Assembly: GCA_014534155.1 (NCBI GenBank)
Contig: JACVSB010000033.1
Location: 1 to 11,559, forward strand
Source of the DNA: Thermoleophilia bacterium
GTDB taxonomy: Bacteria > Actinomycetota > Thermoleophilia > Gaiellales > Gaiellaceae
Length of the DNA: 11,559 nt
Reading direction: 5' to 3'
This document shows positions 1-6,522 of the stretch, piece after piece. The position numbers were made by a program, and so were the translations under genes. The stretch's first letter is position 1, and every line of letters starts with the position of its first letter. Under the pieces are notes generated by a model. The model had not been told where the DNA came from and ran no database searches. It saw only the letters and a program-made list of their open reading frames with translations.

Positions 1-2
1 AG

Positions 3-146
3 CTCGCGACGCTGGACGAGGTCGCGGGCCGGCTGCGCGCGGCGGCACCCGGCGCACATGCCGTCCTCGCGCGCCTGGAGGAAGAGGCGTCCGTCGGCGA
101 GGAGAGGGTGCTCGACCTCCCGATCTCGGCCTACGGAGGCGGCTGA
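3..146 (+). CDS. C-terminal 47 residues of an unidentified protein (5' end outside window)
   Basis: An open frame enters from the left edge and ends at a TGA at 144-146. The visible tail is rich in Ala, Leu, Glu and Arg, is probably mostly helical, and ends in Ala-Tyr-Gly-Gly-Gly. Codons are strongly G/C-ending like those of the real genes in this window, which supports coding. A GC-rich hairpin lies 10 bases after the stop. I do not recognise the family, and no motif in this short piece allows a function to be named. Confidence 0.55.
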   Translation, partial: LATLDEVAGRLRAAAPGAHAVLARLEEEASVGEERVLDLPISAYGGG

Positions 147-156
147 GGAGCGCCCG

Positions 157-179
157 GCGGGGCGCAATTCCCGCCCCGC
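157..179 (+). terminator. GC-rich hairpin after the partial gene, possible terminator
   Basis: GCGGGGCG at 157-164 pairs perfectly with CGCCCCGC at 172-179 around a 7-base loop. It lies 10 bases after the stop of the first gene and upstream of the cyclase-fusion gene. There is no T-run after it, so it is not a textbook intrinsic terminator, but U-less hairpins are common at gene ends in high-GC actinobacteria. It suggests the two + strand genes are separate transcription units. Confidence 0.4.
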
Positions 180-232
180 GAAGAGGCGCACGCAATGCGG
201 CCGGCCCCGGCCGGGGGCCCACTGCAACCGGC

Positions 233-238
233 TATAAC
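233..238 (+). promoter_or_regulatory. -10-like element TATAAC placed for a leaderless transcript starting at ATG 246
   Basis: TATAAC is one base from the consensus -10 TATAAT and stands out in a GC-rich stretch. It ends 7 bases before the A of ATG 246, the expected distance from a -10 hexamer to a transcription start. The mRNA would then begin at or next to the start codon. No convincing -35 is visible. A self-complementary CCCCGGCCGGGG at 205-216 lies just upstream and could be an operator or merely GC bias. Confidence 0.45.
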
Positions 239-245
239 TCAGAGG

Positions 246-3200
246 ATGGCGACGGTCGTGAAAGAGGAGCGGAGAATCGTCTCCGTCCTCATCGCCGACG
301 TCGTCAACTCGACGGGGATCGGCGAGAAGCTGGGCCCCGAGCGGGCGAAGTTCCTCATGGACGAGGTGCTCCGCGTCATGAGTGCCCAGGTGCACCGGTA
401 CGACGGAACCGTCGTCCAGCGTCGCGGGGACGAGATCTTCGCCGTCTTCGGCGCTCCCGTCGCCCACGAGGACGACTCGGAGCGCGCCGTTCGTGCCGCC
501 CTCGCGATCCAGCGCGCCGTCGGGCACTACGCCGACGACGCGCGTGAGGCCTACGGGGTCGAGCTCGCCGTGCGAGTCGGGGTCAACACCGGACCCGTCG
601 TCGTCGCGCCGCCCGGCGACGGCGACGTGGACGAGCGCTGGAACGCGCTCGGCGACACCGTGAACGTGGCCTCGCGCCTCCAGGAGCTCGCGCCGCCCGG
701 GGATGTCGCGCTCAGCGTCGTCACCGCGCGACAGGTCGAGGCATGCTTCGAGCTCGAGGAGCTCGGCGATCGGGAGCTCCAGGGCAAGAGCGCGCCTCTC
801 GCGACGTACCGGGTCCGCGGGGTTCGCGAGGACGAGCCGCAGGCTCCGGAGGGGCCGCTCGTCGGGCGCGAGTTCGAGCTTACGGTGCTCGAGCGGACCC
901 TGGACGGCCTGCGCGAGGGTCGAGGCGTGATCGTGTCCGTGATCGGCGAGCCCGGGATCGGAAAGACCCGGCTCGTCGCGGAGGTCCGGGGCCGGTACGC
1001 CGACATGCGCTTCGTCGAGGGCCGTGCCGTTTCGTACGCCCAGAGCTTCCCCTACTCGCCGGTCCGCGATCTGCTGCGCGACTGGCTCGGCGTCGGCGCG
1101 TCGACGCCGGAGACACGCGTGCGGCTCGAGCTCAAGGCGCAGGTGGCCCAGGTCTTCGGCGAGAACGCCGACGACGCCTATCCCTTCCTCGCGAACCTCC
1201 TCGGCCTCACGCTCGAGCCCGACGCGGCAGAGCGGATCCAGGAGCTGAACCGCGAGTCCGTGCAGCACCAGACGATCGAGGTCTTCGGCGAGCTCCTCTG
1301 CCGCCTCTCGAGCGAGCTTCCGCTCTGCGTCGTCATCGAGGACCTGCACTGGGCAGACGAGTCCACGATCGAGCTCCTCGAGAAGGTGCTCCGGGTCACG
1401 GAGGAGGCGGCGGTCGGCCTCTTCTTCCTCTACCGCACCGAGCCTGAGCGCCCCTCCTGGAAGCTGGGAGAGCGCGCGCGCCAGCTCTACCCGCACCGCT
1501 ACCGGGAGATCGAGCTGCGCCCGCTCCCGCCGGACGCAAGCCGGACGCTCGTCGGCTCGGCCGCGCACGGGGAGCTTCCGGACTCGGTCTCGGAGCTCCT
1601 CGTGGAGCGGGCGGGCGGAAACCCGTTCTTCCTCGAGGAGGCGCTCCGCGACCTCGTCGAGCGCGGGGCGCTCCGCCGGACCGACGGGTCCTGGCAGCTC
1701 GCGGTCGACCCGGACGAGCTGGCCGTGCCGGCGCTCGTCCAGGGCACCCTGCAGGCGCGCCTCGACCGGCTCGATCCTTCCACGCGCGAGGTCGTCTCGC
1801 TCGCCGCCGTGATCGGGCGGACGTTCGGCATGCCCCTGCTCGAGCGGCTCGTTCCGCACGACCGCCTGCTCCCGGCCCTGACGGAGCTCCAGCGGCTCGA
1901 CCTCGTCGTCGAGGTGCGGCGGCGACCGGCGCGCGAGTACCGCTTCCGCCACGGCCTCGTCCAGGAGGTCGCCTACTCGACCCTCGTCGAGTCAAGGAGG
2001 CGAAGCCTGCACCGGCGCGTCGGCGAGGCGCTGGAGGAGCTATACGGGGACTCGCCGGACGAGGTCTTCGAGCTCCTCGCACGGCACTTCGACGAGGCCG
2101 ACGAGCCGGAGAAGGCAGTCGAGTACCTGCTCAAGGCGGGCGACGCCGCGCGCAAGCTGTATGCCGACCAGGAGGCGATCGAGCACTACTCCCGCGCGCG
2201 CGTCTTCCTCGCGCGGCTGGGAGACGAGCGGCGCGCGCGAGAGACGCTGTTCAAGATGGCGCTCGCCCACCACCTTGCCTTCGACTTCGCGAAGGCCGAG
2301 GAGGTGTACGACGAGGCCTTCTGCTGCCGCGTGGAGGATCGCCCAGCACCGGAGCCGACGGAGCGGATCGAGACGGTAGCGCTTCCCCCCGAGGAGCTCG
2401 CTCCGGGGGCCGTGTACAGCACCGAGGGCGGGCAATTCATCTCCCACCTCTTCCACGGACTCCTACACGTCGACCGCGAGCTCAACGTGGTGCCGGCGAT
2501 GGCCGACAACATGCGGGTCTCGAGCGACGGACTGCAGTACCTCTTCCAGCTCCGCGAGGGCATCCGCTGGAGCGACGGCGAGCCGGTCACCGCCGCGGAC
2601 TTCGTATACGCCTGGCAGGCGATCCGCGAGGAGCGCGCAATCACCGCCTTCCTCATGGAGGACGTGGAGTCGGCCGAGGCGCTGGACGAGCGGACGCTCG
2701 AGGTTCGACTACGAGCGCCGCGCAGCTACTTCCCGTACATCCTCGCCTCGGCCTGGGCCTACCCTCGCCCGAGACACAAGTGCAAGGAGCTCGGGGAGGC
2801 GTGGGCGCGTCCGGAGAACCTCGTCTGCAACGGGCCATTCGTGCTCGAGGAGCTGCGCCCGCAGGGCGCGACCCTGACCGCGAACCAGTACTGGACGGGC
2901 GAGCGGGGCAACGTGCGCGAGATCGAGATCACGTTTCAGGAGGCGAAGGGCGAGGAGCCGGTGGAGGAGTGGCGCGCGGGCGACTACGACGTGCTCCAGG
3001 TGTACAACCGCGAGATCGAGGACGCGCCCGACACGCTCACGATGCTCGTCGCCGAGCTCTCGATGACGTATGCAGGCTTTCGCAGCGACGAGCCTCCCTT
3101 CTCGAACGCGCTCGTCCGCAAGGCCTTCTCGCACGCCGTCGACCGCGAGGCGCTCTTCGGTGGGCCGGACCTCCTCGTCCGCGCGGCTTCGCGGGGAGGG

Positions 3201-3779
3201 GCGATCCCTCCCGCGATGCCGGGTCACTCCCACCGGATCGCGCCCACCTACGACCTCGAGCTCGCCCGGCGGCTGCTCGCCGACGCGGGCTATCCCGGCG
3301 GGCGAGGGCTGCCGCCGCTCACGCTCGCCGTGGGCAGCTCGCTCGGTGTCCTCGGCCCCGCGACGGAGCAGCTGGCCGCGTCGTGGGCAGAGCTGGGAGC
3401 GCGCGTGGAGATCCGGCACGCCACCGAGCACCTCTGGGCGTCCCGCCTGGGCGACGCCCAGGTCTGGGTGAGCGGGTGGACCGCCGACTACCCCGACCCG
3501 GACGGGTTCTTCCGCGGCCTCTTCGAGGTCACGGGATGGCCCTTCTACCGGGACGAGGAGCTCGCCGAGTTGCTCGCGCGGGCACGAGAGCTCCGAGATC
3601 AGGGCGAGCGCATGCGCGTGTACCACGAGCTAGACCGCCTGTGGGTCGCCGAGCACGCGGCCATCCTGCCCCTCTACTACGGGCGAACCGTCGTCGTCCG
3701 CCGTCCGTGGATCGACGGCCTGTGGGCGAACCCGATCACGAAGGTCCAGCTGGACCAGGTGGTCGTCCGGCCGCACTAG
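246..3779 (+). CDS. Class III nucleotide cyclase / AAA-STAND ATPase / TPR-like / SBP_bac_5 fusion protein
   Basis: 1177 residues from ATG 246. Domains in order: (1) class III cyclase, about 8-190, with metal Asp18 and Asp62 (GDE) and transition-state Asn140 and Arg144 (GDTVNVASR); the base-selecting positions are Gln58 and Asn133, not Lys/Asp. (2) AAA_16/STAND-type ATPase, about 204-600: VGRE at 206, Walker A GEPGIGKT at 234-241, Walker B ending EDLHWAD (Asp366), GNPFFLEE at 458-465, then a winged-helix-like part with RFRHGLVQEVAY at 566-577. (3) TPR-like helices, about 610-690. (4) An apparently complete oligopeptide-binding domain, about 708-1177, with signatures DGEPVTAADFVYAW (777-790), NGPFVLEEL and WVSGWTADYPDPDGFF. 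The family normally ends in helices or a LuxR HTH; no HTH is seen here. No signal peptide or membrane segment is present, so it is probably cytoplasmic. An in-frame ATG at 195 has a GAAGAGG eight bases upstream, but the 17 extra residues are Pro/Gly-rich and use the rare codon ATA; family members start close to the cyclase domain, and TATAAC precedes 246. Likely role (inference): ligand-controlled cNMP synthesis. Confidence 0.93.
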   Translation: MATVVKEERRIVSVLIADVVNSTGIGEKLGPERAKFLMDEVLRVMSAQVHRYDGTVVQRRGDEIFAVFGAPVAHEDDSERAVRAALAIQRAVGHYADDAREAYGVELAVRVGVNTGPVVVAPPGDGDVDERWNALGDTVNVASRLQELAPPGDVALSVVTARQVEACFELEELGDRELQGKSAPLATYRVRGVREDEPQAPEGPLVGREFELTVLERTLDGLREGRGVIVSVIGEPGIGKTRLVAEVRGRYADMRFVEGRAVSYAQSFPYSPVRDLLRDWLGVGASTPETRVRLELKAQVAQVFGENADDAYPFLANLLGLTLEPDAAERIQELNRESVQHQTIEVFGELLCRLSSELPLCVVIEDLHWADESTIELLEKVLRVTEEAAVGLFFLYRTEPERPSWKLGERARQLYPHRYREIELRPLPPDASRTLVGSAAHGELPDSVSELLVERAGGNPFFLEEALRDLVERGALRRTDGSWQLAVDPDELAVPALVQGTLQARLDRLDPSTREVVSLAAVIGRTFGMPLLERLVPHDRLLPALTELQRLDLVVEVRRRPAREYRFRHGLVQEVAYSTLVESRRRSLHRRVGEALEELYGDSPDEVFELLARHFDEADEPEKAVEYLLKAGDAARKLYADQEAIEHYSRARVFLARLGDERRARETLFKMALAHHLAFDFAKAEEVYDEAFCCRVEDRPAPEPTERIETVALPPEELAPGAVYSTEGGQFISHLFHGLLHVDRELNVVPAMADNMRVSSDGLQYLFQLREGIRWSDGEPVTAADFVYAWQAIREERAITAFLMEDVESAEALDERTLEVRLRAPRSYFPYILASAWAYPRPRHKCKELGEAWARPENLVCNGPFVLEELRPQGATLTANQYWTGERGNVREIEITFQEAKGEEPVEEWRAGDYDVLQVYNREIEDAPDTLTMLVAELSMTYAGFRSDEPPFSNALVRKAFSHAVDREALFGGPDLLVRAASRGGAIPPAMPGHSHRIAPTYDLELARRLLADAGYPGGRGLPPLTLAVGSSLGVLGPATEQLAASWAELGARVEIRHATEHLWASRLGDAQVWVSGWTADYPDPDGFFRGLFEVTGWPFYRDEELAELLARARELRDQGERMRVYHELDRLWVAEHAAILPLYYGRTVVVRRPWIDGLWANPITKVQLDQVVVRPH

Positions 3780-3811
3780 TAGGAGGGCTTGCCGATAACC
3801 CGCGGACGCGG

Positions 3812-4043
3812 CACCCCGCGATCCCGCTCACCTCGATCCCCTACGGGTCGGATGAGCAAAAAGCGGCTCTCCTGGAGCCGTGCCGCCGTGGAGCGGGAGT
3901 TCGGCAGGCTGAAGAACGAGTGCGGCCTGATGCCGCTTCGTGCGCGCGGGCTTGCCCGTGTCCGGCAGCACGCCGACCTCGTGATGATCGCCCGTCTCCC
4001 GCAGGCGCTCGTCGCGGCGCGAGCCGTCTCGCTCGCGGCTTAG
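3812..4043 (+). pseudogene. Frameshifted C-terminal remnant of a DDE transposase
   Basis: From 3852 one frame reads SRAAVEREFGRLKNECGL, then PLRARGLARVRQHADL, and ends ARAVSLAA plus TAG at 4041-4043. This is the typical C-terminus of a family of IS4/IS5-like DDE transposases (AVEREFGRLK...PLRVRGL.RVR.HADL). The residues that should precede it, HPAIPLTSIPYGSDEQKAAL, are in a different frame (codons from 3812 to about 3871), so a frameshift lies near 3866-3878. The N-terminal catalytic part is absent; upstream is the end of the cyclase gene. No inverted terminal repeats were identified. This is a dead fragment, not a mobile element. The family is recalled from its characteristic residues; the exact IS family is not assigned. 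Confidence 0.75.
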
Positions 4044-4201
4044 TCCTCGCTCGCAGCCTCGTACTCGGCGATCAACTCGTCCATCGCGCGGATGACCGTC
4101 GCCTTCCAGTCGGTCTGCGGCCACTCCGCGTGCACCCGCTCACGCTTGGCGCGGAGCGCCTGCGCACGCTCGGCTGGGTCATGCGCCTCGCCGACGATCA
4201 T
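4040..4201 (-). CDS. Small hypothetical protein, 53 residues
   Basis: The frame starts at ATG 4201 and ends at a TAA at 4040-4042, giving 53 residues rich in Glu, Ala and Arg (for example DPAERAQALRAKRERVHAEW and IRAMDELIAEYEA), likely helical. Codons are mostly G/C-ending, which supports coding. The start overlaps the end of the upstream Cys-rich gene by 23 bases, as expected for a coupled pair. A GAAGG lies about 12 bases before the ATG, so the ribosome site is weak. The open frame extends further upstream to 4267, but that part is Arg-rich shadow of the neighbouring gene. It could also be a chance ORF. Its stop codon overlaps that of the convergent transposase remnant. No family is recognised. 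Confidence 0.5.
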   Translation of the reverse strand: MIVGEAHDPAERAQALRAKRERVHAEWPQTDWKATVIRAMDELIAEYEAASED

Positions 4202-4535
4202 GCCGGTTCCAGGCCTTCGCGATCTCGCCCGCCTCGCCGGTCTTCTCCACGACCACGTAGCGGTCATGCGTCTCCACGATTTGCTCCACGTCGGGAAGGA
4301 CGTGGCCGCGCTTGACCGGGAAGCGCCTCGGGTTCTCCCTCACTGCCTCGTACTCGGCGACGGCCACGGTGAGTGTTTCGATGCATTCCGAGTCGTAGCA
4401 CTCACATAAGAAATCGACGAGGTCCTCGTCGCCCGCGGCCGGGGCGGTAGCCACCTCGGAGATCCGCTCGTTCACTTCCCGCATCAGCGCCTGGTTGTGC
4501 GCCGCCTTGCGCTCGCGTTCCTCGACGGTGGCCAC
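4179..4535 (-). CDS. Small Cys-rich protein with FLCEC motif, 118 residues, unknown function
   Basis: Starts at GTG 4535, six bases after a strong Shine-Dalgarno (AAGGGAG). The N-terminal half is a charged helix (NQALMREVNERI at 14-25), followed by a Cys cluster at Cys44, Cys46 and Cys51 (FLCECYDSEC), then a segment with VRENPRRFPVKRGH, His90 and RYVVVEKTGEAGEIA near the C-terminus. I know this layout (REVNERI, FLCEC..C, EY..VR..P..F.V..GH, VVEKTGEA) as a recurring family of small actinobacterial hypothetical proteins; no function is known to me. The three Cys plus nearby His could bind a metal (inference). It lies downstream of coaX on the same strand, 172 bases away, and overlaps the next small ORF. 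Confidence 0.8.
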   Translation of the reverse strand: MATVEERERKAAHNQALMREVNERISEVATAPAAGDEDLVDFLCECYDSECIETLTVAVAEYEAVRENPRRFPVKRGHVLPDVEQIVETHDRYVVVEKTGEAGEIAKAWNRHDRRRGA

Positions 4536-4688
4536 GTCGGTCTCCCTTCTCTCGGAGTCGCGTCGAGGGAGAACCTCAGTCGCTCCGGCAAGTCCAGCCG
4601 TGCGAGAGGGAGGGCGAAATGAAGCGCGCCCGCGACGTTGTACGCGCAGAGTAGCCGGTATTCGTCCTGCCTGCCGATCTCGCCTATC

Positions 4689-4703
4689 GCGCCGGGCCGG
4701 CGC
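4689..4703 (-). terminator. Inverted repeat just after coaX, possible terminator
   Basis: On the - strand GCGCCG GCC CGGCGC forms a perfect 6-bp stem with a 3-base loop, beginning 4 bases after the coaX stop. No T-run follows. Its position at the end of coaX, with 172 bases to the next gene, fits a transcription end or an mRNA-stabilising hairpin. GC-rich inverted repeats also arise by chance in such DNA. The rest of 4536-4707 shows nothing recognisable apart from the ribosome site of the Cys-rich gene. Confidence 0.35.
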
Positions 4704-4707
4704 TACG

Positions 4708-5484
4708 TCAGGCGCGGCCGTCCTCGTTTCGCTCCCAGAGGATCCGGAGGCCCTCGAGCGTGAGGAGCGGGTCGACGATCTCGATCGTGCGGGAATGCGG
4801 CGCGATCAGGTCGACGAGGCCTCCGGTGCCCACGACCGGCGCGCGCGCACCGAGCTCCGCCCACATGCGCTCGACGATGCCGTCGACCTGTCCGGCGAAG
4901 CCGAAGACGACACCGGCCTGCAGCGCCGCCGTCGTCGACGTCCCGATCGTGCGCTCCGGCGCTACGAAATCGACGGCGGTTAGACGCGCGGCGCGGGCGA
5001 AGAGCGCCTCCATCGAGACTTCGATCCCGGGCGCGAGCACGCCTCCGACGTACGCGCCGTCCTCGGAGACGGCGTCGAAGTTCGTGGACGTGCCGAAGTC
5101 CACGATCACGCACGGCGCGCCGTGCCGCTCGCGCGCCGCCACGGCGTTGGCTACGCGGTCGGGTCCCACCTCGCGGGGATCGTCGTAGCGGATGGGCATG
5201 CCCGTCTTCAACCCCGGGCCAAGCGCGAGGAGACGGACGCCGAGGTGCCGTGCCACGAGCTCCGAATACGAGCGCGAGAGCGGCGGCACGGTCGTGGACA
5301 GGCACACCGCGGTGACGGTGCCAAGCGTGAACGCGCGCAGCTCGAGGAGGCGCCCGAGGAGGGCTGCCAGCTCGTCGCCCGTGCGCTCCGCTTCCGTCGC
5401 GACACGCCAGTGCTCGACGAGCTCCCTGCCGTCGTAGAGACCGTAGACCGTCTGCGTGTTCCCTACGTCGACTGCGAGGAGCAC
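4708..5484 (-). CDS. coaX: Type III pantothenate kinase
   Basis: Phosphorylates pantothenate to 4'-phosphopantothenate, the first step of coenzyme A synthesis, in the cytoplasm. From GTG 5484 it is 258 residues, the usual length for the family. Motifs: N-terminal phosphate loop DVGNT at 6-10, GPDR at 107-110 with the expected catalytic Asp109, DFGTSTNFD at 129-137 (the family usually has GTAT, here GTST), GGVLAPGI, and GTGGL at about 219-223. The GTG start gives MLLAVDVGNT, matching how CoaX proteins normally begin; AGGG lies seven bases upstream. A longer TTG start at 5499 lacks a ribosome site. It lies 65 bases downstream of the DUF2469 gene on the same strand, so it is probably in the folK transcription unit. 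Type III kinases are known to need a monovalent cation and are not inhibited by CoA. Confidence 0.96.
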   Translation of the reverse strand: MLLAVDVGNTQTVYGLYDGRELVEHWRVATEAERTGDELAALLGRLLELRAFTLGTVTAVCLSTTVPPLSRSYSELVARHLGVRLLALGPGLKTGMPIRYDDPREVGPDRVANAVAARERHGAPCVIVDFGTSTNFDAVSEDGAYVGGVLAPGIEVSMEALFARAARLTAVDFVAPERTIGTSTTAALQAGVVFGFAGQVDGIVERMWAELGARAPVVGTGGLVDLIAPHSRTIEIVDPLLTLEGLRILWERNEDGRA

Positions 5485-5549
5485 TAGCGGGCCCTGCAAG
5501 ACGGCCGGGGCGGTGAGCGGCGCCCGCGCCGAACGCTCGGCACGTTCCG

Positions 5550-5912
5550 CTACTCGTCGTCGCCGGAGAGCGTCTCGCCGAGCTTCTCGGCGAGCGCCTC
5601 CGGCGTCAGCGCAGGCCCATCACCCTCGCCGCGAAGCTCCTCGATCGTGACGTCGCTCGACGTGTAGGCCTCGGCGCGGGGGATCATCCGCGTCGGCCGG
5701 TTCTTGTCCCAGACCCAGACGTCCTCCATCGTCACGTGGAAGAACGGGTAGCTCGACTGCGGCAGGACCTTGAGGTCGAGCCGGTTGCAGAGGTACGTCG
5801 AGTCCTGAGTGACGACGCAGTAGCGGAAGAGGCCGAAGACGGCCGTGTACTCCTTCTTCAGCTGGAGCTCGAGCTGGGCCTCGAACTCGTCGAGCTCGTC
5901 GAGGTTCGACAT
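5550..5912 (-). CDS. DUF2469 family protein
   Basis: 120 residues from ATG 5912. It matches the actinobacterial DUF2469 pattern: an acidic N-terminus, then EYTAVFGLFRYCVVT (family EYRDVVG.FSYVVET), TYLCNRLDLKV, VTMEDVWVWDKNRPTRM (family ..DAWVWDMYRPARFV) and SDVTIEEL (family KDVNIEEL). The C-terminal tail of about 25 residues after IEEL is acidic and variable. Function is unknown; it is a soluble cytoplasmic protein. A longer start at 5951 would overlap the end of folK, so the ATG 10 bases after the folK stop is preferred; the ribosome site is weak and translation is probably coupled to folK. In many actinobacteria this family sits beside rnhB and yraN; here it is between folK and coaX. Confidence 0.88.
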   Translation of the reverse strand: MSNLDELDEFEAQLELQLKKEYTAVFGLFRYCVVTQDSTYLCNRLDLKVLPQSSYPFFHVTMEDVWVWDKNRPTRMIPRAEAYTSSDVTIEELRGEGDGPALTPEALAEKLGETLSGDDE

Positions 5913-5922
5913 CGACGTGATT

Positions 5923-6378
5923 CTAGCCCTGGCCCAGCAAGTCCCGGACACGGCGTCCGTCGGGGAGGGCGAGGTCGGGAGCGAGCTCCGCTAGCGGCTC
6001 GAGCACGAACCGCCGCTCGGCCAGGCGCGGATGCGGGACGGTCAGCGCGCCCTCGTCTACCTGCTCGTCTCCGTACAGGAGGAGGTCGAGATCGATCGTC
6101 CTCGGCCCGAAGCGCGGGCCTGCTCGCTGGCGGCCCAGCGAGCGCTCGACCCCGAGCAGGGCGTCCAGGAGCTCGCGCGGGGAGAGTGTCGTCTCGAGCG
6201 CCGCCACCGCGTTCAGGAACCTCGGCTGCTCGAGGTACCCCACGGGGTCGGTCTCGCGGACGCTCGAGACTGCGACGACGTCGATTCCAGCCTCGGCGTC
6301 GAGACGCGCGAGCGCGCGCTCGAGGTACCGCCGGCGGTTGCCGAGGTTGCTCCCGAGTCCGATGTACGCACGAAGCAT
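5923..6378 (-). CDS. folK: 2-amino-4-hydroxy-6-hydroxymethyldihydropteridine pyrophosphokinase (HPPK)
   Basis: Transfers pyrophosphate from ATP to 6-hydroxymethyl-7,8-dihydropterin, making the substrate for FolP. 151 residues from ATG 6378, typical for the family. It starts MLRAYIGLGSNLGNRRRYL (HPPK N-terminus), carries YLEQPRFLNAVAALET, the signature RFGPRTIDLDLLLYG at about 89-103 with the two magnesium-binding Asp residues, and PHPRLAERRFVLEPLAELAP. It is the first gene of a - strand unit with DUF2469 and coaX, and diverges from the metalloprotease-like gene across 6379-6522. The larger open frame running upstream to 8361 is only the antisense of that gene. No clear ribosome site or promoter is visible for folK. 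Confidence 0.96.
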   Translation of the reverse strand: MLRAYIGLGSNLGNRRRYLERALARLDAEAGIDVVAVSSVRETDPVGYLEQPRFLNAVAALETTLSPRELLDALLGVERSLGRQRAGPRFGPRTIDLDLLLYGDEQVDEGALTVPHPRLAERRFVLEPLAELAPDLALPDGRRVRDLLGQG

Positions 6379-6475
6379 CCGCGCCCGACGACGATTCCAG
6401 CCGCTCGTGGCGGCGTTTCCTCTCGGGAGGGTAAAGAATCGGCAAGTTCCGGAAAGAGTGGCGCGCGGCGCCGCG

Positions 6476-6481
6476 TACGAT
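6476..6481 (+). promoter_or_regulatory. -10-like TACGAT upstream of the protease-like gene, with a possible 12-codon leader ORF
   Basis: TACGAT fits the actinobacterial -10 pattern TANNNT. Six bases after it is a GTG at 6488, where transcription would be expected to start. That GTG opens a 12-codon frame, mostly Arg, Ser, Glu and Ala, whose TGA at 6524-6526 overlaps the ATG at 6523 in an ATGA. No good -35 is seen. The surrounding 6379-6522 is the divergent intergenic region with folK. Confidence 0.35.
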
Positions 6482-6522
6482 GCGACTGTGGCGCGTGCGC
6501 GCCGCAGCGAAGAGCGACGACG

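Noticed and set aside
195..245. ATG 195 with GAAGAGG upstream as the start of the cyclase fusion
   Set aside because: The added 17 residues are Pro/Gly-rich and contain the rare ATA codon, and a -10-like hexamer falls inside them. It remains possible and would only lengthen the protein by 17 residues.
2709..3626. A 305-residue - strand frame opposite the SBP domain
   Set aside because: Antisense of codons that clearly encode SBP_bac_5 signatures on the + strand; no motif of its own.
4541..4707. A - strand frame between coaX and the Cys-rich gene reading like protein (for example DEYRLLCAYNVAGALHF)
   Set aside because: It is open through the gap and looks amphipathic, but has no ATG or GTG with a ribosome site and no family I know. 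It may be a gene remnant or chance.
5485..5499. TTG 5499 as the coaX start
   Set aside because: It has no ribosome site; GTG 5484 gives the normal CoaX N-terminus and has AGGG at a suitable distance.
5518..5531. CGGCGCCCGCGCCG palindrome between the DUF2469 gene and coaX
   Set aside because: The loop would be too small for the full stem, and there is no T-run; probably GC bias inside an operon.
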